Assembly (NCBI GenBank): GCA_003508835.1
Contig: PUFA01000003.1
Span: forward strand, 14,981,501 to 15,045,500
Length of the DNA: 64,000 nt
Origin: Eonycteris spelaea
Taxonomy: Eukaryota; Chordata; Mammalia; Chiroptera; Pteropodidae
Direction of reading: 5' to 3'
The notes under the pieces were generated by a model. It searched no databases and had not been told where the DNA came from. It saw only the letters and a list, made by a program, of their open reading frames with translations. Of this stretch, positions 1-11,924 are shown in pieces (position 1 is the stretch's first letter; every line of letters begins with the position of its first letter). A program made the position numbers and the translations under genes.

Positions 1-1394
1 AAAAGATACTAGCTTTTCTAAAGTATCACATCCCAAAGCATAACCTCTTGCTTTATTTTTTAAGGTGGCAGCTGTATTTATCAATGTGGGAAAATATCTG
101 ATTAAATCAGTGTTATGAACTATTCCTTTTTTCACTCCTGGGAGCACTGGATCTGTTCCACTTAAAGAACATGGCAGATCACTATCTTTGACAGGTTCGT
201 CCAAAGCTGCCTTGACTGAGATGCAAGGAGGACTGTAGGCACCTAAGACTTAGGCCATGAGGCTTCAGCATGAGGAATTATTCTTGCTGTGGGCTCCTTG
301 AACTTTTAGCATTTCTCTGGCCCCTCATCTGAAGATGTTCTTTTTACTGACTATTTTAATGGGACTTTTTTTCCATCCATTTTTCTCTGTAGCTCTCTTG
401 TTTGTTGACTGTTTGCATGGACAATTGACTCTTTGACTTGCTCTCTCATCTATGTGGCCTCATCCTTATTGTTTTCATTTTTGTTTACATGGCCTCTGGT
501 CTGTTCATTTCATGTGTGCTCAACTTCCTGTATCTGGCTCTTCACTTGATCATCTAAATGCCTGTTTCCTCTGACTTAACATGACCACTGTAGATGAGCA
601 TTTATATGCCTGGGGCAAAGGTGAAGTTTAGAGATATTGATTTTATAATAAGCAGCAGAAATAGACAAGGAAGAGACAACGTAAAGGAATCACCAGAAAG
701 GCACATAAATAAATAGTGAAAAGAATAAAAAAGTATATTTAGGAAAGAAATGTATTTAGAGATATGATAGAGTTAAGAGTACTCAAGAAGAATTCTTAAT
801 AAAGTAGCTGTAGGAGATGAGAAGAAGGCATGTGCTAATTAGAGAACCACGGGTTAGAAAAGAGAGGATTATTTGTACAAAGGAAATACCAAGAACAAAC
901 GTTTAAGGACAAACTGGTGTAGTGTCAAGCTGAGCTTTAATTTCTATTAATAGCAGAGCATGTACTTCTGTTCTGAGATTCAGAGATGGACTTGAAATCC
1001 AGAAAGAAATGGCAACATATCATCAAATATCAAAGTAAATTGTTATCTCATTGTATACTGTGTGTTACACTGATTCTGGCATATTCGGTAATGATGTTCA
1101 AAACAATGATAGGGATTGAAGAAGAGGTACCGAATAGCAATTTGATAAAAATTGTCTGTTGGTCAGATGGTATGAGAAGTTCTGCTGGATATAAAATGAA
1201 AGGACACATTACAGACTGACTGTTAATTTCAAGCAGCCAAAGCAAAGAATCAAATTGAAATCACTGGGCTACCATTGACATCCCTGAGCCTCATGGAAAG
1301 TAGTCTTCATCTTCTTTCCTATAATCATCACCTGTATGAGTCAAACTTCCTGCATTTGTCACTTTCTCCTTTAACAAACACAAAGCTCTCTTCC
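1..1394. other. unassigned noncoding sequence
   Basis: I find no gene, RNA or repeat I can name here. Open frames are under 80 codons, overlap on both strands and do not resemble known proteins. The first 600 bases are T/C-rich on the plus strand; from about 640 to 1030 the sequence is A/G-rich. Confidence 0.5.
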
Positions 1395-1605
1395 TAGATT
1401 CTGGGGATATATACACGTACTAAAATCTTGGAGCTTGCAGTCAGGTCCAGTGGTGACACAGAAAACAAATAAATAATTGATGAATTAATTATATAAGTAA
1501 GTGCTCTAAAGGCAAAGTGCAGCTTGCTAAGAATGTATAATTGGAGAACTAACTGAGTAAGGATTCAAGGAAAACATCTATGAGGCAATAACATTTATGC
1601 TGAAA
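1395..1605 (-). mobile_element. L2 LINE 3' fragment (antisense)
   Basis: The plus strand reads like the reverse complement of an L2 3' end. A 'ctggggata' block is followed by 'cttggagcttgcagtc', equivalent to the familiar antisense L2 phrase around 'ggagcttacagtcta', then by a stretch of 'aacaaataaataa'. The match is diverged, as expected for an ancient L2 copy, and the ends are approximate. Confidence 0.6.
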
Positions 1606-2220
1606 TCAGCCTTCCCTAAAACTCATAGTAGGTACAAAATGGCATCCTTTTTCCACCTCTCCCACAAACCTTGCTCATTCCATCCTCGGATTTGGAACTT
1701 TATCCCTTGATTCCTCATGGCAGTACCTGAAACTTTTCTCGGACTGTTGACTACCCCTAAGGGCTCTGAACAGATTGGAAAGCTGTATGTCTAAGTTGTT
1801 TTTTGATATACTCTCTGAGAACTCATTGTTTATTTTAGGCCCTCAAATGTATATCACGTCACATTAAGGTAGAAAGTTTTACACAAAACAAATTAAAATA
1901 AAAGCTTACAACACACAATGGAAGGTTTGAGGTGCAGGAGATTGGGCATCATCAATTTAAATCACCAATTTGTGGTCTAAGTACACTTTTTCTTTAAGAG
2001 CAGCTGCTGACATAAACAACAGTGAATGCTGAGTATTTCCTCTTTGAAGAGTTTATCCAGTAACCATTTTCTGTCCTTGGCAATGTAGTGATTACTCAAA
2101 AGAATGAAGAAACAGTATGTGCAAAATATGAGGTTGAGCACAACATACTCAGAGAGTGCCAAGGAGGCTCTTCTTGGTTGACATGGCGTGCCATCTCACT
2201 GCAGGAGAGAAGAGGAGGCA
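1606..2220. other. unassigned noncoding sequence
   Basis: No gene or recognisable repeat. The left part may be more decayed L2, but I cannot follow the consensus beyond about 1605. Confidence 0.45.
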
Positions 2221-2437
2221 GTCTGGTGTTATGGCTGGGAAACTAGGCTCTGAGGCAGAACCTGGGTTAAATTCTGACTCTCATGCGACCAGTATGAACT
2301 TTGGCACGTTTCTTCACCAGTCTATGCCTCAGTTTTTTCATCTGTAAATTAGAGATAAGTATTATACTCTTGCAGGTCGCTTGGAGAATTTAATAGGATA
2401 TTGTAAGTATAGCATTTAGCTCAGAACAGGACTATAC
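2221..2437 (+). mobile_element. MIR SINE, near full length
   Basis: This follows the MIR consensus almost end to end: a 'ggctctgaggcagaacctgggtt' equivalent of the tRNA-like head, then 'tgcctcagttttttcatctg' matching the conserved core phrase 'cctcagtttcctcatctg', then a 'tta-aat' segment and an 'agctcagaacagg' block equivalent to the 3' part. MIRs are ancient tRNA-derived SINEs shared by all mammals. Confidence 0.8.
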
Positions 2438-3120
2438 TAATAAAGAGTATTCCTGCTGCAAATGATGATTCAATTTAATGTAGCTTAAACAAACAAAAGG
2501 CTATTTTTGTCTTTGAAAACAGGAAGGACAGAGGTGGTAGGGTTGATCTTCAGGTCAAGTAAATTTCTGGGAAATGACTCACTGGTAGAACTGCCTCTTC
2601 ATCATCATCTTTCCTTCACCGAATCTCAGCTTTATTCTTTCCTATTTAAGATTGGTTTCTTCTTTTCATTGGGAGACATGACACAGGTTCTTTCAGACTT
2701 TATCTTGACTTTGGTTTGGAGTGGGTTTACAGGTCCACACTTCAGCAACATAGGGATCTTCAAAAAGATTTTGTTTCTTCAACCTTGGACCATGAATCCT
2801 CACTTGTAGCTATGGCATAGGAGAGGAAAGGTAGTCCCCAGGAAGAGCAGAGAGTTAGAGTCATAGGAAATAGAAGGCAGCCGGATTGAGGAGTGGTATA
2901 AAGTGCTGCTACAAGGTGAATATTACATAGATGTCAGTTTTATGTTATGGCAGAGAACTAACACAAAGTATGGGAGTCCTTGAGTTAACAAAATAGAGTC
3001 AATGAATGACTTTATTAGAAGAGGGAAAGAGTGAAGGCAGAAATCCCACCTAGTGCAGCCATTCCTATCTCTCATGTCATAATTTAGAATTTACCCAAAA
3101 AAGAACAAAAGAACACATCT
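2438..3120. other. unassigned noncoding sequence
   Basis: No gene or repeat named with confidence. An open frame of 100 codons at 2507-2809 is T-rich and hydrophobic by composition, without domain or splice context, and is treated as chance. Confidence 0.45.
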
Positions 3121-3470
3121 GTAGTGGCCTAATAATGATCCTCGAAGACTTTTATATCCTAAATTTTCACAACATGTGAATATGTTATCTTACATCACAA
3201 AAGAGACCTTGTAGCTATGGTTAAGGATCTTAAAATGGAAAGATTATCCTGGATTTCTGTTGAGCCTGTTGTAATCAAGAGAGTCTTTCTAAGTGAAAGA
3301 GAGGCAGGGAGTTAAGAGTTAGTAAAGGAGATATGATGATGAAAGTGGAGGCAGAAATTATGCATTTGCTGGCTTTCAGAATGGAGAAAGTGACCACAAG
3401 GCAAGAAATCTAGAGTCTAGAAAAGGCAAAGAAATTATTTTCCCCTAGAATCTCCAGAGGAAGGCAGTTA
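3121..3470 (+). mobile_element. MLT1-like (ERVL-MaLR) LTR, partial
   Basis: The order of phrases matches a MaLR-type LTR: 'gtggcctaataatgatcctc' near the start, then 'ttacatcacaaaagagacct', 'ggttaaggatcttaaaatgg', 'attatcctggat' and near the end 'gaaaaggcaaagaa' with 'cccctagaatctccagagg'. The 3' part with the 'ttgttttaagccac' motif is missing, so the copy is truncated after about 3470. It is a dead non-coding LTR. A sister copy of the same subfamily lies at 57636-58656. Confidence 0.6.
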
Positions 3471-4337
3471 CGAATGGTGGGCTTCTCTTCTTTTGGTAGG
3501 CTCATCTAGGCAGAGCTGAGGTGAAAGGCAGGCAAAAGATCGTTTTGTATTCTCAGTTCATGCAGATTAGATAGGTAAATTTATTTTGAATTTTCATGCA
3601 AGTCTCTCTGAAGAAATATCAAATGATAATTATTTGAATATTTTTGAATCGACTTGCCAGCTATGGCTTCTCTAGCTCTAGGAGAATTTGTAGGGAGAGG
3701 ATGGTCTATGTCTGGCAGAAGGATGGCAAAATCAGAGTGGTGGAGCATATGTGGAAGATGTGGGCTCCTCCTCACCTTTGTCCATCTCTAGCAGTCTGTA
3801 GTTAGAGCAATCACTAGATCTCTTTATGCCTCTGTTCACTAATATGTACATAATTGGCATATTGAACAAGCTAGGCTTACAGATGCAACCAGAGCACAAA
3901 TTTATTTTTTCTCCCATTGTTGCAGTTATTTTGCTTAGGAGATTGGGAAGTTGCTTTTCCCTCTTAATCTAAAGGAAAGTCAGGCAGACCCATAAGTTTC
4001 TATCTCTTAATTAATTCAATGTTCTACAGCCAATCCGAATACTCAGAATGTCCAAACCCATGGAATAGCCAAATTCATTCACAGTTAACAACTACGTTGC
4101 CTGTTTCTCAGCTGGAGATTGCTGTAATGGGTGATAGAGATGTGGGCAGATTCTTCTTTCTTCTCTTGATCCTCCTCCCCAAACTTGCAATTTATGGGCC
4201 TTCCAGGTTGAATGTTAGTGAAGGAGAAACAGTAAAGGGAGCAGAAAAGCTCCTACTTGGCTGGTACAGTCATATGTTGGTTTTATGCTCTTTGAGTTTG
4301 GCCAGTGTTCAGTGCTGATGTAGGTTTCTCAGTAGGT
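3471..4337. other. unassigned noncoding sequence with possible MIR core
   Basis: Bases 3790-3860 read 'gcaatcactagatctcttta' followed by 'tgcctctgttcact', which may be a decayed MIR core on the plus strand. The rest is unassigned. The 99-codon frame at 4019-4318 has a hydrophobic middle but no other support as a gene. Confidence 0.4.
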
Positions 4338-4515
4338 TTTTCCAGATAAAGTAGAGAGTACCTAGTTACATTTGAATGTCAGACAAATGGCAGGTGTTTT
4401 AGTGTACTTATGTCCCCTGAAATATTTGAGACATACTAAAATATTATTTGTTGCTTACCTGAAATTCAAGTTTACCTGGTGCCTTATATTTTTCTTTGCT
4501 AAATCTGACAACTCT
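4338..4515. mobile_element. palindromic MER-type element, copy A
   Basis: The two halves are diverged inverted copies. The left arm has 'tccagataaa' and 'acatttgaatgtcagacaaa'; the right arm has 'ttacctgaaattcaagttta' and 'gctaaatctgacaa'. The centre reads 'gtgtacttatgtcccctga' facing 'gagacatactaaa'. This is the arrangement of a common short palindromic mammalian repeat, probably a non-autonomous DNA transposon, which I do not name. A second copy lies at 31800-31945. Confidence 0.55.
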
Positions 4516-4953
4516 AGATTGCTAGGGACTTCCCCTTATTGCTGGAGACATTTAGCTGTAGTTCCTTTGATGTGGGTGATCTTTTATTCTGACAAAAATA
4601 CCTAGGATATCTAACTGGGGCCTCTTTGCCTCTGTAGGTGCCTAGTTAGATAAGATCTAAGAGACCCACACTACTGCACTATCATGCATGGCCCACATTT
4701 GGTCAGGAAGAAAATGCATTCAACCTTTGCCCTTGTTAATGCTGGTACAGTTCATTGATTTCACCACCTCCTTTGTTCTACTATCCAGGCTGCTGGCCAG
4801 CTGTCTCTTGTCTTAGCTTTTCTGGTCTGTAGTCAGACACCAATCTACTGCACTCCTTCTTATACAGGCAATATATATCCCATACTTGGGGTGGGTGGAG
4901 GAAGGAGATAGTTACATTGAAGTCCCATGGGGTAGATCCTTCCCCACCTCTAC
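4516..4953. other. unassigned noncoding sequence
   Basis: Nothing recognised. The minus-strand open frame at 4781-5029 runs into the neighbouring hAT element and is not a gene. Confidence 0.45.
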
Positions 4954-4961
4954 CTCTAGAG

Positions 4962-5184
4962 CAGGGATCCCCAGCTTCTGGGCCACAAACAGTACCAGTC
5001 TGTGGCCTGTTAGGAGCCAGGCCGCACAACAGGAGTTGAGCAGCAGGCGAGCAAGCAAAGCTTCATCTGTATTTATAGCCATAACCCAGAGCTAGCATCA
5101 CCACCTCAGTTCCACCTCAAATCATCAGGAATTAGATTCTCACAGGAGCAAAGCTCCCTGGTGACAAAAAGCTGGGCACCACTG
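4962..5184. mobile_element. hAT-superfamily non-autonomous DNA transposon with 8-bp TSD
   Basis: Both ends are visible. The left end reads 'cagggatccccagcttctgg'; the reverse complement of the right end reads 'cagtggtgcccagctttttg', a clear terminal inverted repeat. It is flanked by 'ctctagag' (4954-4961) and 'ctccagag' (5185-5192), an 8-bp target duplication with one mismatch, the hAT hallmark. The interior has the well-known 'ggcctgttaggagccaggcc' and 'agcttcatctgtatttatag' phrases of a widespread mammalian MER element. At 223 bp it cannot encode transposase. I do not assign the family name. Confidence 0.85.
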
Positions 5185-5384
5185 CTCCAGAGGGAAGGAT
5201 TCACAGCAAAGAAACATCTCCTTCCAAGAGAAGTGTTCTCCAGTTTCTCTTACTCAGTCTCCAGTGACCCAATCCTTATTCCCTTGAGTCTTGTAATTGT
5301 TTTTCTTTTTTTATATTAAAGATCTGTGAAGGAAAGTTGTACTTTGGTGCATCACATCTGTTGTATCTTGGTGTTTCCTATAGC

Positions 5385-5470
5385 ATTTCTAACTTAAACT
5401 TTCGTCCATGTAAAATTATGAGATTGAAATAGATGATCTCTCAAGTCTCTTCTAATACTACTACTATTCC
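5385..5470 (+). mobile_element. MIR3-like SINE fragment
   Basis: The segment 'gagattgaaatagatgatct' followed by 'ctcaagtctcttctaatact' corresponds to the MIR3-type phrase in which a 'gactagatgatctctaagg' block is followed by 'tcccttccagctct'. Only this 3' part is recognisable. Confidence 0.55.
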
Positions 5471-5479
5471 ACATTTCTT

Positions 5480-5690
5480 TGGGACTTAGTTTCTCCCATT
5501 CATTCCAATCATGGCCTACCCAAAGCCTTCCCCTTTTTCCACTGTTAAGCTTTCCCGCTTCTCTGCTGGTCTCTGAGTCTCTGCCAAAGCATAAGTAATT
5601 GTAGCTGACTCCCTTGCTATAGCAAGCTCTGAATAAATAGACTTTGCTTTTCTCATTTCATTGCTCTTCGTTTATTTTCACATATGTGAT
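5480..5690 (+). mobile_element. possible solo LTR 3' part
   Basis: The C/T-rich run ending in 'tagcaagctctgaataaata' followed by 'gactttgcttttctcattt' resembles the polyadenylation region of an endogenous-retrovirus LTR, with AATAAA followed by a T-rich element. I cannot see a 5' boundary, a target duplication or internal retroviral sequence, so the call is tentative. Confidence 0.35.
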
Positions 5691-7754
5691 GCTCATACTT
5701 TTTTCCCTCTCTTAAAACATAATAAATACCATACACTTTAAAATTGCTCTTTTTTCCCCCTGTAATGAAGAACCATGTGGACACATGGCAACAGTTTATA
5801 GGGCAATTCCTTTATTTTTAGAGGACAGCAGGCTATATTTAGAATCTGGTTGGAGTCTGATTTAATTTACTATCTATTTCCAGTTTCCTCTCTTTTATTA
5901 TTCTTGCTCCTGATACTCATTGCAGTTTTAATTATACTCTCATCTTTTCCAAAGACCGGGAACCTTTTTACGAGAAGAAAAAAACTAAAAATAGTTCATT
6001 GTTTTCTCACAAAGGATCCCAAAATATGTTTCCTTTTATGAATCAGTAGTCCCCAGTTGTTCTTTCTTCATAGGCCTCGTTTGAAAAGTTGCGTGATAGA
6101 TGACGAAACTACAATGCCGAGTGCTTGAATATGCAAGCTGTATGTGCTGATAGATGGGAAGGTATAGGGTAAACTGCTGTGACATGCAGTCTGCTGTGAG
6201 TAGCAACAGAATAGAGTACCATTCTGGCTTTATTGTTCCCTTTGGTGGATGGCTTTCTGGAGTTGCTATTTTGAAATCACCCTACTCCTGGGAATTATGA
6301 TCATGAGGTCTCTTTATAGCTATTGTGCTGATTCATACATCATGTATTTGATCAAATGAAATGCCTGAAATGCTAGCTAGGTTGAGGGCTCCAGGCTGTT
6401 TATGCTGTTATACATGCTCTGTGAATTTTTCTTTTTTCTTTCTGAGAGTGTATGTAAGAGAAGATGAATCTTCTTTGAACCAGAGTTGTATTGTAGAGTG
6501 AGACGTACCATGGTCCTTAGATAATATACTTTGATAGGATTTGCCCTTGATAATTTGATATCAGTTGTAGTACATGAATTTCATTTAAAAATAAATAAGA
6601 TATTAAGCATTTTATTTCAAATCAACATATTTTTTCTCTCTGATTCTGGACCTTTCCATGAAGGGATTGAAAAAGATTTATATTTTATTTGAAGAGGAAA
6701 AATACATGCAAATGAACAAAGATAGGGGTCTATTTCATCTCTTTATATACCACCACTCCTTTTCCATTGTAACTAGTCAGAACTCCTGTAAAGGCCCTCC
6801 AGAACCAAGTATCTCCTGATCTTGAGGTCTTTACTCCATTGTTCTTGCAGTTGAGTTTTTCACTGCTCTGACCACAGTGTTCTCTCTTGGGCAAACACCT
6901 ATGCTCCAGACCTTCTACCCTTCTCCTAAATAAAAGCTTAAAGCTTTCCGTTCTCTTTGAGTATACCCTCGTGAGTATGGTTCAAAACCAATCTACACTG
7001 GGGCATTTTAGGAATCATCTGGAGAAAGCCAGGATATCTCATGATGGGAATTTAAACACCTATAGGAGGCTAGAAATGGACATATTATAGGCTGTTGGCC
7101 TCCTCTCAAATGCAATATGATGTGCTGTATAACTTAGCTGTGCAAAGTCCAACTTTGATTGTGATGTAATAGAGAACAGATGTGATCCCAGAAAGCCTGA
7201 GGGATTCATCGCTCAAAACCTAGACTGTTAAGAAACCCACTGAATGACCAGAGATATATCTTGATATGCTCTTTCTCTTTGAGGTATTATTTGCTTCCAC
7301 TCCATCCCTAGGTACTTATTCAGAAAATGGCAAGTCCTTCCAGGAAGGGACTCCCTAACCATCCTCATCAGGAGCTAAGGTCCTTTGTGTTCCTTGTTCC
7401 AGACACAGTTGAGTAAATATTTGCTCACCCAGCCCTAATAGAGTTTATAACAGAGAGCCTGAAGTCTTGGTTGTAGAATTAGAATTAAACTTCAGTATTA
7501 ATGTTTATAGGCCCATCCCTTGCTGTGTCTGTAAAGTATACTATGCTTGATTGGGAGAAACCAAGAGTAGCTTCCAGAACCCCACTCCTCTGTTCTAGCT
7601 CTGTTCTGTTCTTGGACCTTCCTACTAGTCACTGAATCTGTGGGATTCAGCTATGATTGCTGTCACCTACCTTCCTATCACAAGGGGATTCTTACAGAAT
7701 TGTGATCTAATCATGTTCAAACAGAACTGAGATATAATCACACTCCATAGGTTC
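5691..7754. other. unassigned, mostly unique-looking sequence
   Basis: No gene or named repeat in about 2 kb. Bases 6060-6420 have mixed composition with no repeat resemblance and are flagged as a candidate conserved noncoding element. Bases 7280-7450 may hold decayed L2 but I could not align it with confidence. Confidence 0.4.
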
Positions 7755-7905
7755 ATTATGTGACTTTGGCTATTAGATCACTTAACCTTTACCAACTCTC
7801 CACTGTCGTTGTTGTTAATCTTCAAAATAGGGCTAATTATACCTACTTTTTAGTTTCTTTTAAAAGAATTAAAATACTATGTGTGTAAAGTGTGCGGTTG
7901 GTATA
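7755..7905 (+). mobile_element. MIR SINE fragment
   Basis: 'tatgtgactttggctattag' followed by 'atcacttaacc' is the MIR core equivalent of the phrase 'tgtgaccttgggcaagtcac', and 'caaaatagggctaattatac' matches the downstream 'aaaatggggataataatac' segment. Head and 3' end are lost. Confidence 0.6.
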
Positions 7906-9421
7906 TATGTCCAAAGTTTAATCAGTGGTGGTTCTCTTGGCCTTTTTACCTCTCTGACCGCTTCGATTCTGAAGGCAGATAAAATTAACAAAGTACTTTT
8001 TTTTCTTAGATTAAACTCAAAGTCCTCAAGGTTAAAAAACATTAACATTCCGAAGCCAGAAAAAAAAAAAAACTTCTCCAATTTTTCTGACTCATTACTG
8101 CATGGCAGAATACTTCACATGCCATGGTTGGATTTGTAGGTGATACCCAATTGTACCTGCCATTGCAAAAACTGACTGTATGTTAAGTTTTGAGAGGTAG
8201 AGAATGAACTACTTGTTCTGAGATTTTTTCTTTACCCATTATAAGTCAACTAGAGTCAAGAGTGGCTAAATCATATGTGGAGAAGAAGGAGTTATTGGCT
8301 TCAAAGTTACGAAATGGATGAAGTTTGTCTTTGACATCCTGGCCTCCCCTCTTTCATGGTGTCCAGTGGCCTCATTTTCTCTCCTCTTCCTCCTTAAAAA
8401 CTCATTAGACTGGTAATGGTTATTCAAATACCAGACATTATAAATCACTACTTTTCTTCGCTTGAAGGTAGTTGCATTTTCAACTTTATATGTAAGAGTA
8501 GAAAGAAGATTGGACCTTGGTTGAAGGGATTTAAGCCTTTCTCAAGCAGGGCAAGGACATACTTAGAATAAAAGGGAAGCCCTTTCCTAAACCTCCCAAA
8601 TCAACCACCAAACATGTTCAAATTTGATTTCTTTTCTTTTTTACAGACAATTTTTTAATCTATCTAATTGAAAAGATTAGTAGATTTGAATACAAGCATG
8701 GTGCTTTAAGAGCTATGCATGCCTCTAAAAAGACCAAGAAAATGAATTCTACAGTAAATGTATTAAATATGAAAAAATAAGACAACAAATGTGGAGATGC
8801 TGCTGTAAAAGCATGTCATGTCCCGGGACTAAAGCAGTGGCGTTCTTGTGACTAGAAACCACCATGTCTACCTGAAGTTGGACCTTTTGAGTGTATTAAG
8901 AACAGCTAGCCTAGCTCTTCTTTCTTTTCACCGGAAAATAAGTGAAAAGAAATGAAGCTTGCTTTTGCTGCAGTAAATACTATTTATTGAGGTAATTTTG
9001 GCAGTATAATCATACAGTCACAATAATTGCTTTAATGACCCACTTTAGTTTTTTGGACACAAAGAAATAATTTGTTTCCAATAAAAAGAAAGTAATAAGT
9101 AGAACTCAGTATTTTAGATGAGCCCATTTAGATGAGTTTGTTTACAGTATTTGGGATACATCACAAGAGAAAACCATAAGAAATTGCGTTATCAAGGGTA
9201 AAATGTGGACTACTGAAAGAATAAATACTACAGTATGATTGAATTGGAGTTTCTTATTGATTTCGATTCTAAAGGCTTATTTTTACTTTAAGTCCAATCT
9301 TTTGCCTTGACTGAAATAATGCTTATATGTATAGATCTGATGAATATCTCTAGATATGCATATGAGTCTTAAGAAATTCACTTGTATTTGAAAAATACAG
9401 AAGTAATTTTATTTACGTTAT
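7906..9421. other. unassigned noncoding sequence
   Basis: No repeat or gene recognised. A 12-base A-run at about 8060-8072 is the only simple feature. Frames on both strands over 7869-8139 overlap each other and have no support. Confidence 0.4.
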
Positions 9422-9422
9422 T

Positions 9423-9456
9423 TGTGTGTGTGTGTTGTGTGTGTGTGTGTGTGTGT
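9423..9456. repeat. (TG)n microsatellite
   Basis: A run of TG repeats interrupted once by 'ttg', about 34 bases. Interrupted dinucleotide tracts like this are common and often still length-polymorphic. Confidence 0.95.
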
Positions 9457-9744
9457 AGTAATAGGAAATATTTTAAAATAGTAAGTTCCTATAGAATAGA
9501 AATGTAAGATATAAATATTTCTATTAAATTCCTAGTTTTGTTTCCTATACATGTGTCCACTAGCCCTATCTAGTTAAAGCTATTTCTATATTCAATATAT
9601 CAAAGAGGTACAAAAGAGTGGGGATCTTTTGAATTTTGAAACAGCAGGTAAGACTCCTTATAAACCCTACAGATTTTAAAGAATCTACTATGTAATTACT
9701 GTCCTCACCACAAGTAACTGTTCATACAAAGATGGGATTAACTG

Positions 9745-10300
9745 CTCTCTTATTCGATATATATTGAGCCCTCTGAGCCAGGCACTGAGCCAGGTGCTTG
9801 AGAATAAAGTGATGATTAAGGCTCAGGCCCTGATCATAAGGAATGTAGGGTTTAGGAAAAGACAAGAAGGCAATTGTTAGTGATGATACTGATGTTCTAT
9901 GACAATACGACATGAAGCACATAATACAACTATTTTTGGGAGTCGTGGAAGACATCCAAGAGGAAGCAAAGTTTAAAATGAAAAACAAGGGGAAAGAGGC
10001 AATGGAATCATGGAGAGAGCTTCATGCAAAAGTTAGGGATATACAAAGGTTCAGAGACATAGAAGGGACGGTGCATTCAAGAAACTGTGGAAAGATGAAG
10101 GGTAAGTGTGAATTGAGGCTGATGAGGACAACAGAGGCCAGGTCACAAGAGGTCTGAATAACTGGTCTAAATAATTAGGACATCTCCTGTGGCAATAGCA
10201 ATTCTTGAATGGTATTAAGCAAGAAATGATATGACCAGAACAGACCCTTAAACAATTACTCAAGCTACAATGTGGAAAATGGATTATTGGATATCTGAAG
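9745..10300 (-). mobile_element. L2 LINE 3' region (antisense)
   Basis: Starts with 'attgagccctctgagccagg' and 'cactgagccaggtgctt', the antisense of the L2 3' terminus. Continues through 'ggctgatgaggacaacagag' and 'gtattaagcaagaaatgata' to 'tgtggaaaatggattattgg', which correspond in order to antisense L2 3' sequence ('agcaggggagtgacatgat', then 'gtgtggagaatggattgg'). The order of three blocks makes the call firm, though the copy is diverged. Confidence 0.65.
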
Positions 10301-11213
10301 TTGGGGTAGAGAATAAACTATTTGAGACTGTATAATTTAGGTTAGAGTATCAGTAACCAGAAATAAAGTTATATTTTGATGGTACAAACAAATACACACA
10401 TTTCAAAGATACTGCATATGAAGGCAAGAGTTAAAAAGACTATGTGAGAGATTGAATGAGGGAATAATAAAAAATAAAGACAAACTAATGTCCAGATTTC
10501 TGGCTTGGCAACTGTATTTATAGTGGTGGTGTTCAATGAAATAGGCAGGATTTTAAAAGGAATAGTTTATTAGTCAGGTAAGTGAATGTTAGTTGTTATA
10601 ACAACCCCCAAATCTCAGTGATTTAACACAATGTATTTTGTGTTGTTCTCACAAGATCTGATGAAGGAAAGAGTTACCACTAGATTCCTAGTATCGACTC
10701 AGGGACTTGGGTTTCTCTTATCATGTAGTTCTGCCATTTTAAAGTCCTCTAATTCTATTCACATTGATGAAGAAGAAAGAGGTTTTTGTTTGTTTGTTTG
10801 TTTTTAAATTTTAAGCCATTAGCATTTTTTAAATATATCTTTTATTGTTACCCTGACTAATTTCAGAGGTAGGGGTGCTACCCTAACAAACGCCTAAAAC
10901 CTATGACAAAGGCAACAAGCAGGGAGAAACTTGATATTAGAGTTTGAAAAGATACCTATACATGTTATGTAGTCACAAGTTTGGAAAAATTGTTTCCTGT
11001 AACAACTTGAGAAACAGACTAAATACCCCAAACGAACTGGCAGCTCTTGGTAGAGTTTGTCAGATGGAATCTTAGCTGTGTGTATTTGTTTTTAGTGGTT
11101 CTCTTAGGGAAGCGATGCAATGCAGACAAGACTTCAGGAAACAATTGACTTTCAAGAGTCTTGGCTTAAGTTGAGGAACAAGGTACTATTGTAAGCAGAT
11201 GTATGTGTGGGGT
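10301..11213. other. unassigned, possible old interspersed repeat at 10570-10770
   Basis: The segment 'acaacccccaaatctcagtg' then 'atttaacacaatg' resembles one arm of a medium-reiteration repeat I cannot name. A short (GTTT)n tract lies at 10786-10804. Nothing else is recognised. Confidence 0.35.
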
Positions 11214-11252
11214 CAAAGGAGATTTTTTTTTTTTTTTTCCAAAGGAGATTTT
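11214..11252 (-). mobile_element. tail-only retroinsertion scar (poly-T with target duplication)
   Basis: A 16-base T-run (11223-11238) lies between two copies of 'caaaggagatttt' (11214-11226 and 11240-11252). On the minus strand the second copy starts exactly at a TT/AAAA step, the preferred nick site of the L1 endonuclease, giving a 13-bp target duplication, one G, and then a pure A tail. This is what target-primed reverse transcription leaves when almost only the poly(A) tail was copied. Replication slippage is the alternative explanation. Confidence 0.6.
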
Positions 11253-11924
11253 AAGACATGAGAAGTTAAGAAGGGATGCTTGAATCATCCACAGGGCCTC
11301 ATTTCCATCAGAGATTACAGGAAATCCTGTCTGACACCACATTCTAACTCTAACTCCACTTCTAATCCAAAAGCAATTTCTGCACTTTACTCGAAATTCT
11401 CATAAGAGTAGATTTTAAACCACGTTAATGCAGGGCTGTCTTCTACTTCTGTGTTCCTCAGGGCCAAATGAGATTGAACGCACAGTAAGAGTGTAATAAA
11501 TACTTTGTCAATGTATAAAACCGCTATAGACACTGAGATTGCTTAATTGGGAAATGAGATTCTAAGGAAAATACATGGTATTAGATTCAGATGAACTTTA
11601 TCAGAGAATATTTAGGACATTTTTTCTTAATTACTTTTAATATTAGTTTCTAGGTCACTAACAACAATACCCTCAATTATAAATATGTACTGTGTGTGAT
11701 ATAAAACTACAGTTAAATCATAAAAATATTTAGATATTCATACAATTCTATTCTTGTTACTTTTTATTTTCATTTTATCTATTAATGTTTATGCTAATTG
11801 ACTTTTCTTAAGGAAACCTTCACTTATGAAGCGATTGTTATAAACAATGATTGTTTAACTTCCACATTAGTAATCACCATATCGTGACACAGCCTCAGAA
11901 GATAGGATATGAAGATGTATTTAT
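11253..11924. other. unassigned noncoding sequence
   Basis: No gene or named repeat. AT-rich, especially after 11560. Confidence 0.4.
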
